Made by a program: the position numbers and the translations under genes. Shown here piece by piece: positions 31,901-38,898 of a stretch of DNA of 39,069 bases (its first letter is position 1; each line of letters starts with the position of its first letter). The notes under the pieces are model-generated. The model was not told the origin of the DNA. It ran no database searches and was given only the letters and a program-made list of their open reading frames with translations. Source of the stretch: Marinobacterium sp. (lineage in GTDB: Bacteria; Pseudomonadota; Gammaproteobacteria; Pseudomonadales; Balneatricaceae); the NCBI GenBank assembly GCA_025800125.1, contig JAOXSF010000175.1:1-39069 (forward strand). The letters are read 5' to 3'.

Positions 31901-33328
31901 TTAGTCCTGCGCCAGTACCTTCTCAATAGGTTCAGGTGTAAACAGGCCTTTCTTCATCACCACTTTGACCCAGAACACGCCAATGACTGACACCAGGCCC
32001 AGCACGATACCAGCGGCACCATAAATCTGGCCGCTCAGCTCCGGAGCTGGAGAGGCGTAGATCACGGCATAGATCATACCGGCGATACCGATAATCTGCG
32101 GCAGTGGGTAGAACGGTGTTTTATAGGGGCGTTTAATGTCCGGGTAGCGTTTACGCAGGGCGATAACGTTGATATGGGTGATGATATACGCCAGTAACCA
32201 GGCGATGGCGGCAGAGATCAGTAGCAGGCCGATTGCGTCCGGGTTGTCACCCATAACGACCATTGGAATGCCGGTGATCGCAGCGGTAAACAGTACGGCG
32301 ACCCATGGGGTTTTATTGCCAGAGCTCAGCGTTGCCAGTTGTGGGAAAGCCTGGCCATTTTTCGCCATGCCGTACAGCATACGCGGGATTGCGGCCAGTG
32401 AAGTGTTTACCGTGCTACAGGTTGCGGTGACAGCTGCGACTGCCAGGAAGATCAGACCCGCTTCACCAAATACCGCTTTGGCAAAATCGTAGTGAGGCAG
32501 GGCGGCACCGGCCAGATCATCCGCCGGGATATAGAACAGTGCGCCCAGGCAGTAGATAGCGATGGTGACAAAGATCACCGTGACACCGATGGTCATCGCA
32601 CGGGGAATATTGCGTTCCGGGTTCTTTGATTCTTCCACCAGTGGGCAGACAAACTCAGCGCCGACATAGCCCCAGATTGCCAATGCCACCAGAGTGATGA
32701 CTTCGGCACCCAGCGGGTTCCAGCTGGCTGTCAGGTCGATACCTGCCGGGTGTGGGTTAGCAATACCGCTGACCGCACTCAGGCCCAGAATCAGCAGTAC
32801 CACCACCATAATGAAGGCCAGTGCAGATTGCAGTTTGGCAAATACATCAATACCCATCAGATTGAGGCCGGTAAACAGTGCCAGCAGGCCAAAGCCAACG
32901 GTGTATTGTGGAAACGCCCCCGGATAGATTTTGTCGATAATAAAATCAACCAGCAGCAGTTCGGCGGAAAGCGCAAACATGGCCACTACAACGTAGCCAG
33001 AGAAAACCGCCAGAATGGCCGGGAAATGGCCGATGGCCACTTCGGTGTAACTACTGAGACTGCCTGCACGGGGAATCATCAGTGACAGTTCAGAGAAGGA
33101 GTAGACGTAGGTCAGCGCCAGGATGTAGCCGATGACCAGTGGAATAATAAAGCCAAGGCCCGCAATACCTGCACCTTGCAGCATAAGAACCATAACGCCC
33201 TGGGATACAACGAGGCCGACAGCGACAGCCAGCAGGGAGCCTAACCCCAGTACGCGTTTGAAACCACCTTTCTGGCCAGCGCCTGCGGCGCTGTCCGTAC
33301 CAGCGGAGAGTGTTGCTTCGTTAGACAT
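31901..33328 (-). CDS. APC-family amino acid/amine permease
   Basis: Inner-membrane secondary transporter, 475 aa, with about twelve hydrophobic segments. APC hallmarks: GLGSLLAVAVGLVVSQGVMV in the first helix (substrate-binding unwound Gly region), PRAGSLSSYTEVAIGHFPA, then IWGYVGAEFVCPLVEESKNPERNIPRAM in helix 6 and its following loop, and RKRYPDIKRPYKTPFYPLP near the end. The substrate is probably an amino acid or amine used by the flanking catabolic enzymes. The gene lies 299 bases downstream of the ArgE-like gene, same strand, and has an unusual repeated leader. AGGAG precedes the ATG. Confidence 0.92.
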   Translation of the reverse strand: MSNEATLSAGTDSAAGAGQKGGFKRVLGLGSLLAVAVGLVVSQGVMVLMLQGAGIAGLGFIIPLVIGYILALTYVYSFSELSLMIPRAGSLSSYTEVAIGHFPAILAVFSGYVVVAMFALSAELLLVDFIIDKIYPGAFPQYTVGFGLLALFTGLNLMGIDVFAKLQSALAFIMVVVLLILGLSAVSGIANPHPAGIDLTASWNPLGAEVITLVALAIWGYVGAEFVCPLVEESKNPERNIPRAMTIGVTVIFVTIAIYCLGALFYIPADDLAGAALPHYDFAKAVFGEAGLIFLAVAAVTATCSTVNTSLAAIPRMLYGMAKNGQAFPQLATLSSGNKTPWVAVLFTAAITGIPMVVMGDNPDAIGLLLISAAIAWLLAYIITHINVIALRKRYPDIKRPYKTPFYPLPQIIGIAGMIYAVIYASPAPELSGQIYGAAGIVLGLVSVIGVFWVKVVMKKGLFTPEPIEKVLAQD

Positions 33329-33494
33329 TGTTCGCTCCTGAATTGTTATATTTTTTGCCTCAGGTGAGCATTGTTCAGTACCTGTCTGGGCAGATTGCGC
33401 ATTCGCCAGCAGATGACCGGCACGCGCCTGTTTTCTGATATTTTTCTGCCCCAGGTCGTTTTCGCTCAGATTGTTGGATGATTGTTCTTTATTG

Positions 33495-33575
33495 TACCTC
33501 CTGAGATTGTACCTCCTGAGATTATGCCTCCTGGGATTGTGCCTCCTGAGATTGCGGCTTCTGGGATTGCGGCTG
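33495..33575 (-). repeat. Five 15-bp tandem repeats, four carrying AGGAGG
   Basis: Units of 15 bases at 33495, 33510, 33525, 33540 and 33555, then a partial sixth. Read on the minus strand, the coding direction of the permease, each of the first four has the form CAATCTCAGGAGGTA, with a full Shine-Dalgarno AGGAGG. They begin about 167 bases before the permease start codon. None is followed at a suitable distance by ATG. The rest of the gap 33329-33627 holds no gene. Confidence 0.85.
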
Positions 33576-33627
33576 TCAGCGCAGCAAGCAGCTGGTTCAA
33601 GCGCCGGGTTTCAGTTATCCACGTTAA

Positions 33628-34785
33628 TTAATGGCTTAGCTGATTGATCAGACGGGCCATAAAAGCTTCACACTGGCTGATCTGTCTCGCTTCAATGTAC
33701 TCATCGGGCTTGTGGCCCTGATCCATACTGCCAGGCCCGCATACCACGGTTGGAACCCCCAGTATCTGGCTGAACAGGCCACCTTCAGTCCCGAAATTGA
33801 TATTGCCGCGTTCACTGCTGCTGGTGAGCGTGCGGACAAAGGCGACGACCGCTTCGTCGTCAGCGGTACTCAGGCCTGGATACTCGGTGATGATGTTGAT
33901 CTGGATGTCGCAGTTGTTATCCACTTCGCGCATTTCAGCAATCAGCTGATCAGCATAGTGGCGGAATTCGGCCAGCAGCAGGTGTGGGTCTTCGTCGGCA
34001 ATATTGCGAACCTCGAAGATAAACTCGCAGTGGTTTGGCACGATGTTAAGGGCGGTGCCACCGTTCACTGTGCCGGTGTGGACGGTGCTATAAGGGATGT
34101 CGTAGCCCTCTGCAAATGGGCCTTCAGTTTGTTTCTTCAATGCAAGCTGTTCCAGCCAGCTGATCAGCCGGGCGGCGTAGTTCACTGCGTTTACCCCCAG
34201 CGGTGCCATACCGGAGTGGCACTCTTTACCTTTAACCGTTACGCGGGCAGCCAGTTTGCCCTTATGGGCAGTGACTACCTGCATGGTCGTGGGTTCACCG
34301 ATAATGCAGATTGCCGGTTTCAGTGGGTGGTTTTGCAGGGTGTCGATCAGACGACGTACTCCGACGCAGCCGATCTCTTCATCGTAGGAAAATGCCAGAT
34401 GAACAGGCGTATGCAGCCTGGCCTGCTGCATGGCGGGGACTGCTGATAGCACCACTGCCAGGAATGTTTTCATATCAGCGGTGCCACGGCCATAGTAGCG
34501 GCCATTGTGCTCGCTAAGCTGGTAGGGCTCGACGCTCCAGTGCTGGCCGGTGACGGGTACGGTATCGGTATGGCCAGACAGCATCACACCGGCCTTGTCC
34601 TGTGGGCCGATGGTGGCGTAGAGGTTGGCTTTACTCTCTTCTGCGTTGTAGACCCGTCGGCTGTTGACGCCGTGCTGCTCAAGGTAGTTTTGTACCCAGC
34701 TCAGCAGTTCCAGATTGGAGTTAGCGCTGGTGGTATCAAAACCGATCAGCTGGCGCAGAATTTCAAGGGTGGCAGCCTGTGACAT
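33628..34785 (-). CDS. ArgE/DapE-family deacylase (M20), acetylornithine deacetylase-like
   Basis: Two-metal hydrolase removing an N-acyl group from an amino acid or diamino acid, 385 aa, cytoplasmic. Metal site: His72 in SGHTDTVP, bridging Asp104 in GRGTADMK, catalytic Glu136 and ligand Glu137 in YDEEIGC, Glu in IGEPT, and a final His in GHKPDEY. Closest in pattern to ArgE, but arginine genes are absent and the neighbours are catabolic, so the natural substrate may be another N-acyl amino acid. The open frame extends 24 codons upstream, but AGGAGA just before ATG 34785 decides the start. Divergent from the CRP-like gene, with a shared AT-rich motif upstream. Confidence 0.9.
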   Translation of the reverse strand: MSQAATLEILRQLIGFDTTSANSNLELLSWVQNYLEQHGVNSRRVYNAEESKANLYATIGPQDKAGVMLSGHTDTVPVTGQHWSVEPYQLSEHNGRYYGRGTADMKTFLAVVLSAVPAMQQARLHTPVHLAFSYDEEIGCVGVRRLIDTLQNHPLKPAICIIGEPTTMQVVTAHKGKLAARVTVKGKECHSGMAPLGVNAVNYAARLISWLEQLALKKQTEGPFAEGYDIPYSTVHTGTVNGGTALNIVPNHCEFIFEVRNIADEDPHLLLAEFRHYADQLIAEMREVDNNCDIQINIITEYPGLSTADDEAVVAFVRTLTSSSERGNINFGTEGGLFSQILGVPTVVCGPGSMDQGHKPDEYIEARQISQCEAFMARLINQLSH

Positions 34786-34875
34786 GGTCTCTCCTGAATG
34801 CTGATACAGGCCCTGACCGCGATAATGCAGACGGGCTTTTGAGTTGATAATCAGCATATGTGGCCGCTCTGCATG

Positions 34876-34894
34876 GATAAAATATTATTAATCT
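34876..34894 (-). promoter_or_regulatory. Shared AT-rich motif, copy upstream of the ArgE-like gene
   Basis: GATAAAATATTATTAATCT on the plus strand, identical over 19 bases to 38786-38804 and over 13 bases to the complement of 24796-24808. It is about 90 bases before the ArgE-like start and has partial two-fold symmetry (GATnAA ... TTnATC). Confidence 0.6.
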
Positions 34895-34965
34895 CTAAAC
34901 AGGATCAAAAAAACAAATGCTAAAGGGTGACACCAGGCACAGCTGGTCAACTGGCGTCTATAGGC

Positions 34966-34996
34966 AAAAAAAGGTCAGAGCTATATCGGGGCTCTG
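34966..34996 (-). terminator. Terminator-like hairpin between divergent genes
   Basis: CAGAGC (34976-34981) / GCTCTG (34991-34996), nine-base loop, followed on the minus strand by GACC and seven T. It lies 180 bases upstream of the ArgE-like start, in front of the plus-strand CRP-like gene. It might block antisense transcription or act as an attenuator in a long leader. Confidence 0.5.
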
Positions 34997-35070
34997 AAAC
35001 GTATACTGAACAGAAAGGATTGGAAGCTGAGTGGTAGTAAGCCGTGGTAGCCGTATCAAAGAGAGCCCCT

Positions 35071-35568
35071 ATGTACACCGTTGGCGCAGATAGCCTGATT
35101 CAACAGCTGGGTATCAGTTATTTTCGTGAGCTGGCGACTTTTGGCGCACTATCCGATGCTGCCATCTGCACCTTATTAAGGCTGGGAGAGATCAGCCACC
35201 GCAGCAAAGGTGAAAGCCGGGATGTCTCTGCCCGTGTTACCAACCAGTTTTATGTGATTCTTAAAGGCGATATTGCCTACTACCAGCATTGTGAAGGCCA
35301 TGATGTGCTGACCCGTCATTTTCGTACCGGTGAACAGATGGCGTTTGATGTCATGATCAATATGCGCCCGGTCAGCGGTGTTGAAGTGGCGGCGCAAGAC
35401 AGCCTGATTCTGACCCTGACCAGTGATCAGTTTTTCCAGTTTCACCTTGATCACCCCAGTGAATTTGGCCTGTTAATGATTAACCTGTCCCGCGAGCTGG
35501 CACGCGAAATTGCCATGCTTGAAAAGGTGATTGCTGATAGTACCGGCTGGCTACCCCAGCAGCGCTAA
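35071..35568 (+). CDS. Stand-alone CRP-like sensor domain protein without DNA-binding domain
   Basis: 165-aa cytoplasmic protein. Residues about 20-130 follow the cyclic-nucleotide-binding beta-roll (LATFGALSDAAICTLLRLGEI, NQFYVILKGDIAYYQHCEG, TGEQMAFDVMINMRPVSGVEVAAQDSLILTLTSDQF), and residues about 135-155 form the long dimerisation helix (LLMINLSRELAREIAMLEKVI). It then stops, where CRP/FNR regulators would begin their helix-turn-helix. The FGE phosphate-binding signature is missing, so a nucleotide ligand is unlikely. ATG 35071 follows AAAGAGAG; a GTG nine codons earlier is possible. It may sense a metabolite or partner with a DNA-binding protein. Confidence 0.75.
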   Translation: MYTVGADSLIQQLGISYFRELATFGALSDAAICTLLRLGEISHRSKGESRDVSARVTNQFYVILKGDIAYYQHCEGHDVLTRHFRTGEQMAFDVMINMRPVSGVEVAAQDSLILTLTSDQFFQFHLDHPSEFGLLMINLSRELAREIAMLEKVIADSTGWLPQQR

Positions 35569-35610
35569 TCAGATTGCAGCGGCCTGTGGTCTCTGGCGAT
35601 AGCGCGCCCG

Positions 35611-35681
35611 AACCCTTTTTTTTACAGCTGATTTTAACTACGTAAAATCAATAACTTAGCGAACCTGTAGAAAAAAGGGTT
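35611..35681. repeat. Inverted repeat in the CRISPR leader
   Basis: AACCCTTTTTTTTAC (35611-35625) is inverted with one mismatch at 35667-35681. The arms flank the IHF-like site. The left arm's T tract may also help end the CRP-like transcript. Confidence 0.55.
35646..35658 (+). promoter_or_regulatory. IHF-like site in the CRISPR leader
   Basis: AATCAATAACTTA matches the IHF consensus WATCAA-N4-TTR exactly, 84 bases before the first repeat. IHF sites in type I-E and I-F leaders guide new-spacer insertion. It lies in the AT-rich leader 35575-35741, on the side from which the array should be transcribed. Confidence 0.55.
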
Positions 35682-35741
35682 TTTCCCCTGTATTTGACCA
35701 GGATCGTTTATTAATCAGTCAGTTAAGCGTAATCTGCTGCA

Positions 35742-35949
35742 GTGATCTGCCGAATAGGCAGCTTAGAAAAGTTCTGCCAGCAACGCATCTGCCTGTTTGA
35801 CGTGATCTGCCGAATAGGCAGCTTAGAAAATTAGCAGTTACATGCAATATTAGGTCACCTCGTGATCTGCCGAATAGGCAGCTTAGAAAATATGCAGGCT
35901 CCTCTTTATAATAAATATCAAGTGATCTGCCGAATAGGCAGCTTAGAAA
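35742..35949 (+). CRISPR. Type I-F CRISPR mini-array, 4 repeats and 3 spacers
   Basis: Four identical 28-base repeats at 35742-35769, 35802-35829, 35862-35889 and 35922-35949, separated by three different 32-base spacers (period 60). The repeat begins GTGATCTGCC and ends CTTAGAAA, with the type I-F stem CTGCC-GAATA-GGCAG. Every repeat is followed by A, so a 29/31 division is also possible. The GAAA end fixes the reading direction as plus, with the leader on the left. The last repeat is not degenerate. No cas genes are in the window, so the array is orphan at this scale. The spacers do not resemble other sequence in this window by eye. Confidence 0.96.
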
Positions 35950-36026
35950 AGCGCTTAGAGCCGATGCTTCAAGCGCCAGTGTATGATGCGTTGTGACCGT
36001 CGGGTGTGAGTTTTGCTGTGGCGGGG

Positions 36027-36728
36027 TTACGCGTCGCCGGGTACGCCAAAGGATTCCGCATCCGCCGGGTTGCTGGCGCGGGTGATATAGGCTGCCATCT
36101 GTGGCTGGTAGTTCTGCCACACCATACGCAATTCGGTGATCGGTTCAATATGCCAGTCAACGCGCAGGTCGACCACCGGCCAGCTTGGCGCGGCGCTCAT
36201 CAGCAGGCCAGCAGAATGTACTGGCCCCAGTTCACCACCGGCCGCCAGACCCGCTTCCAGCGCCTGTAACAGACGCTCGGCCAGATTGCCCTGTTCGTTT
36301 TCAGAGGCATGGTTTTCAGGAGCATAGCTTTCGAACGCTTCGATCATTGCCTGCGCAACGCCGGTATTTTCCAGCAGGTTACCCAGGGCGATGCAGTTTT
36401 TACCCTGGGCGGTGGCATAAATGCCCAGTGCTTTTTCGCCGCTGAAAGTCTGGCCCCGGCCCTGTGCATCCAGTACACCCAGTTGCCGCCACTGCACATC
36501 GGCATCTGCGTCGGCTAGTGCGGCCATCACCTGCTGCGGGTTCTGACCCTGTGTCAGCAAATCCAGCGCCAGTGGGCCCAGTTCCGGGTTGGTAACGTTC
36601 TGGGTCAGTGCAACACCGGTGCCACTGCGTACAAAAGCGCAACGGCTGGCGACACAGATGCTGGAAGACGTGATCGCACAGCCCATCATGCCGGTATCCG
36701 GGCAGATGCCCGCTATGGAAAATGTCAT
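36027..36728 (-). CDS. DUF1028 family protein (Ntn-hydrolase-like)
   Basis: A 233-aa protein beginning MTFSIAGICPDTGMMGCAITSSS, the conserved DUF1028 N-terminus, with ALTQNVTNPELGPLALDLLTQG and RQLGVLDAQGRGQTFSG further on. The family is thought to be Ntn-hydrolase-like, but no reaction is established; it often lies near RidA and amidohydrolase genes. The start is set at ATG 36728, which has AAGGGG before it and matches the family; the frame extends 13 codons further. The gap to ridA is only 10 bases, so the two are cotranscribed. Confidence 0.88.
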   Translation of the reverse strand: MTFSIAGICPDTGMMGCAITSSSICVASRCAFVRSGTGVALTQNVTNPELGPLALDLLTQGQNPQQVMAALADADADVQWRQLGVLDAQGRGQTFSGEKALGIYATAQGKNCIALGNLLENTGVAQAMIEAFESYAPENHASENEQGNLAERLLQALEAGLAAGGELGPVHSAGLLMSAAPSWPVVDLRVDWHIEPITELRMVWQNYQPQMAAYITRASNPADAESFGVPGDA

Positions 36729-36738
36729 TGGTGACCCC

Positions 36739-37158
36739 TTACGCTTCGTCTTCCGGGATAACGGCAATAATATCTATTTCCATCAACCATTCCGGCTGTG
36801 CCAGCGCCTGTACTACCAGGCCGGTAGAGATCGGGAACACGCCTTTCAGCCATTTACCGGTTTCCATATACACTGCTTCGCGGAAGCGAGGGTCGGTGAT
36901 ATAGGTGGTGGTTTTCACGATATGGCTCATATCAGAACCGGCTTCTTCCAGCAGTTGCTTGACGTTCTTCATCGCCTGCTCGGTCTGGGCGCGTGGGTCA
37001 CCCAGACCGACCAGGTTGCCGTCAAAATCAGTGCCCACCTGGCCGCGTACATAGACGGTGTTGCCTGCGCGTACTGCCTGGCAAAGGTCATTGTCCAGCG
37101 TCTGGTTCGGGTAGGTCTCTTTGGTGTTGAACATACGGATGCGAGTGTGTGTAGGCAT
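36739..37158 (-). CDS. RidA family protein (YjgF/UK114)
   Basis: A 139-aa protein of the RidA fold. Classical RidA deaminates reactive enamine/imine intermediates of PLP enzymes and amine oxidases. Here VYVRGQVGTDFDGNLVG, ARAQTEQAMKNVKQLLEEAGSD and the strand IVKTTTYITDPRFREAVYMETGKWL show the fold. The usual C-terminal catalytic block (Arg105 of RidA in ARVEVE) is replaced by LMEIDIIAVIP, so it belongs to one of the divergent Rid subgroups and may not be an imine deaminase. ATG 37158 is preceded by AGGAG; the longer frame lacks support. Ten bases before the DUF1028 gene. Confidence 0.88.
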   Translation of the reverse strand: MPTHTRIRMFNTKETYPNQTLDNDLCQAVRAGNTVYVRGQVGTDFDGNLVGLGDPRAQTEQAMKNVKQLLEEAGSDMSHIVKTTTYITDPRFREAVYMETGKWLKGVFPISTGLVVQALAQPEWLMEIDIIAVIPEDEA

Positions 37159-37243
37159 CAGCTGACTCCTGTTCTTTTCAGTAAGTGCGCTCAGCCTGAG
37201 CGAGCGTTTCTGAGTGCAAGTATGGAAAATCTGTGCAAGCACG

Positions 37244-37270
37244 AAAGGCACGCACATGGGGTGTGCCTTT
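37244..37270 (-). terminator. Probable terminator after the flavin monooxygenase gene
   Basis: AAAGGCAC (37244-37251) / GTGCCTTT (37263-37270) with an 11-base loop. On the minus strand the stem ends in TTT. It lies about 40 bases past the monooxygenase stop, suggesting ridA-DUF1028 also have their own promoter in 37159-37243. Confidence 0.5.
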
Positions 37271-37308
37271 GCTGGCGGTAGCGCTATCTCTGGTGGCTCA
37301 CCTGTTGC

Positions 37309-38589
37309 TCAGTCGTTGGCAGGCAGCTGAGATGGGTCGCGGTATTCCAGGTATTTACGCTGGGTCGCGATATGGTCGGCAATATGTTTCGCGTCGTGCC
37401 ACACACCCCAGATAAAGGTGGAGCCCCGACGGGACAGCCACGGCAGACCAACGAAGTAAACGCCCGGTTCGGTGGAAACTCCGCGCTGGTGGGCAGGTTT
37501 GCCCTGATCATCGAAGGCATTAACCTGCAACCAGCTGTAATCAACACGGAAACCGGTCGCCCAGATAATGGTGGTGATACCGGCTTGAGCCAGGTCCAGT
37601 TCCAGAATCGGGCTGGTCATGCAGGCCGGATCAGGCAGTACGTTGCGTGCTTCCGGTTCTTCCGGCAGATCCAGATTGTTGCGTTCGATGTAGGCGTCGG
37701 CAGCGTCCAGCAAGTCCAGGTAGTTCTGGTCACCACGGGCTACGTTCTCAACCAGGTCGGAACGGAACGTCACTTTGTTGCCGTCAAAGCGCTCAGTCAG
37801 GCCAACCAGATTGATGCCCTGGTGTGCCAGTGCGCGGAAGTCTACGGTGCCATTGCCGCCATGTGCGCCGGTTACCGCGATAGTGACGTGTTCGGTGCCC
37901 GGTTTCATCGCTTCAGCGTCCCACTCGCCCAGTACCCCCAGCCACCATACGAAGTCACGGTTGCGGTAGGAACGTGGTGGACGGTCGTGTGCGCCAACAG
38001 ACAGGTAAACGTTCTTGCCCGCGCGTTGCAGTTCATCCGCGATCTGCACACCGGAGGAGCCTGCGCCGACAACCAGTACCCCACCTTCTGGCAGTTGCTG
38101 CGGGTTGCGGTACTGCGCAGAGTGGATCTGCGTCAGGCCGTCAATCTCAGGGGCAATGGGTGGAATTGCAGGCTTCTGGAAGGGGCCGGTTGCGGCAACT
38201 ACGCGATTAGCAATAATGACGCCTTGCGAGGTTTCGATGGTAAAGCCAGGACGGTTTGCGTTACGTACAACGCTTTTTACTTCAACGCCGGTACGAATTG
38301 GCGCGTTGAATTTTTTAGCGTACTCAACAAAATAGTCAGCGATCTTTTCTTTCGGTACGAAGTCATCAGCGCCAAATGCTTCAAACTCCAGGCCCGGGAA
38401 GCGATCATGCCAGGCCGGGCCATTGGCAACCAGTGAATCCCAGCGCTCGGAACGCCAGCGCTCGGCAATACGGTTACGCTCCAGAACCAGATGAGGTACG
38501 CCCAGTTTACTCAGGTGTTCACTGGTAGCAACGCCCGCCTGACCGGCACCAACAACCAGCGTATCGATTTCGATTTTCTCAACTGTCAT
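37309..38589 (-). CDS. Flavin-dependent monooxygenase (CzcO/FMO-like)
   Basis: A 426-aa FAD and NAD(P)H enzyme of the class B monooxygenase type, cytoplasmic. FAD-binding GAGQAG at residues 14-19, a second Rossmann motif VVGAGSSGVQIADEL near residue 175 for NAD(P)H, and the linker motif IIWATGFRVDY typical of flavin monooxygenases. An FMO-like GLTQIHSAQYRNP replaces the exact FxGxxxHxxxW fingerprint. It probably oxygenates a nitrogen- or sulfur-containing small molecule from the same pathway as ridA, DUF1028 and the deacylase; the substrate is unknown. GGACA lies before the ATG. A 19-base motif shared with the ArgE-like gene lies about 200 bases upstream. Confidence 0.9.
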   Translation of the reverse strand: MTVEKIEIDTLVVGAGQAGVATSEHLSKLGVPHLVLERNRIAERWRSERWDSLVANGPAWHDRFPGLEFEAFGADDFVPKEKIADYFVEYAKKFNAPIRTGVEVKSVVRNANRPGFTIETSQGVIIANRVVAATGPFQKPAIPPIAPEIDGLTQIHSAQYRNPQQLPEGGVLVVGAGSSGVQIADELQRAGKNVYLSVGAHDRPPRSYRNRDFVWWLGVLGEWDAEAMKPGTEHVTIAVTGAHGGNGTVDFRALAHQGINLVGLTERFDGNKVTFRSDLVENVARGDQNYLDLLDAADAYIERNNLDLPEEPEARNVLPDPACMTSPILELDLAQAGITTIIWATGFRVDYSWLQVNAFDDQGKPAHQRGVSTEPGVYFVGLPWLSRRGSTFIWGVWHDAKHIADHIATQRKYLEYRDPSQLPAND

Positions 38590-38785
38590 ATCTGTGTCCT
38601 GTTGTTTTTATTCAGTCTGTTTTTATTCAGTCTTGAGGTGGATATTTCAGAGAGGCCAGCCGTGGAAATGAGAGACCCACCGCAGGCGAGGTGAGCTGTC
38701 TCTTGCCACGTCGGGGAGCCTGATGAAGTCTTATGCCTGGTCTGGCTTCTGAATCTGATTCAAGCCTAAGTCAGGGCTTTGTATT

Positions 38786-38804
38786 GATAAAATATTATTA
38801 ATCT
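38786..38804 (-). promoter_or_regulatory. Shared AT-rich motif, copy upstream of the flavin monooxygenase
   Basis: GATAAAATATTATTAATCT, identical to 34876-34894 and in the same orientation relative to its downstream gene. The surrounding stretch 38590-38995 has no gene. Confidence 0.6.
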
Positions 38805-38855
38805 AACTGTTGAATCAGATATTTTAATGCAGAAGTGACGCTACTACTTGCTGAT

Positions 38856-38879
38856 AAACCGGGCGTTGTAGCCCGGTTT
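38856..38879. terminator. Hairpin, possible bidirectional terminator
   Basis: AAACCGGGC-GTTGTA-GCCCGGTTT, a nine-base perfect stem. No long T tract, but the stem itself ends in three T on either strand. It lies between the monooxygenase upstream region and the transposase end. Confidence 0.5.
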
Positions 38880-38898
38880 CAGGTGGGAGGCGATAGGG

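Noticed and set aside
26878-34785. Reading the cluster as ectoine degradation (doeABCD)
   Set aside because: Aminotransferase, aldehyde dehydrogenase and deacylase could fit, but the ectoine hydrolase DoeA is absent, the deacylase is ArgE-like, and the genes are not in the doe order.
33628-34785. Calling the deacylase argE of arginine synthesis
   Set aside because: Motifs fit ArgE but no arginine genes are near; the catabolic context leaves the substrate open, so no symbol was given.
35719-36120. Minus-strand open frame with repeated FLSCLFGRS units
   Set aside because: The repeats are the translated CRISPR repeats; a period of 60 bases keeps the frame open. It is not a gene.
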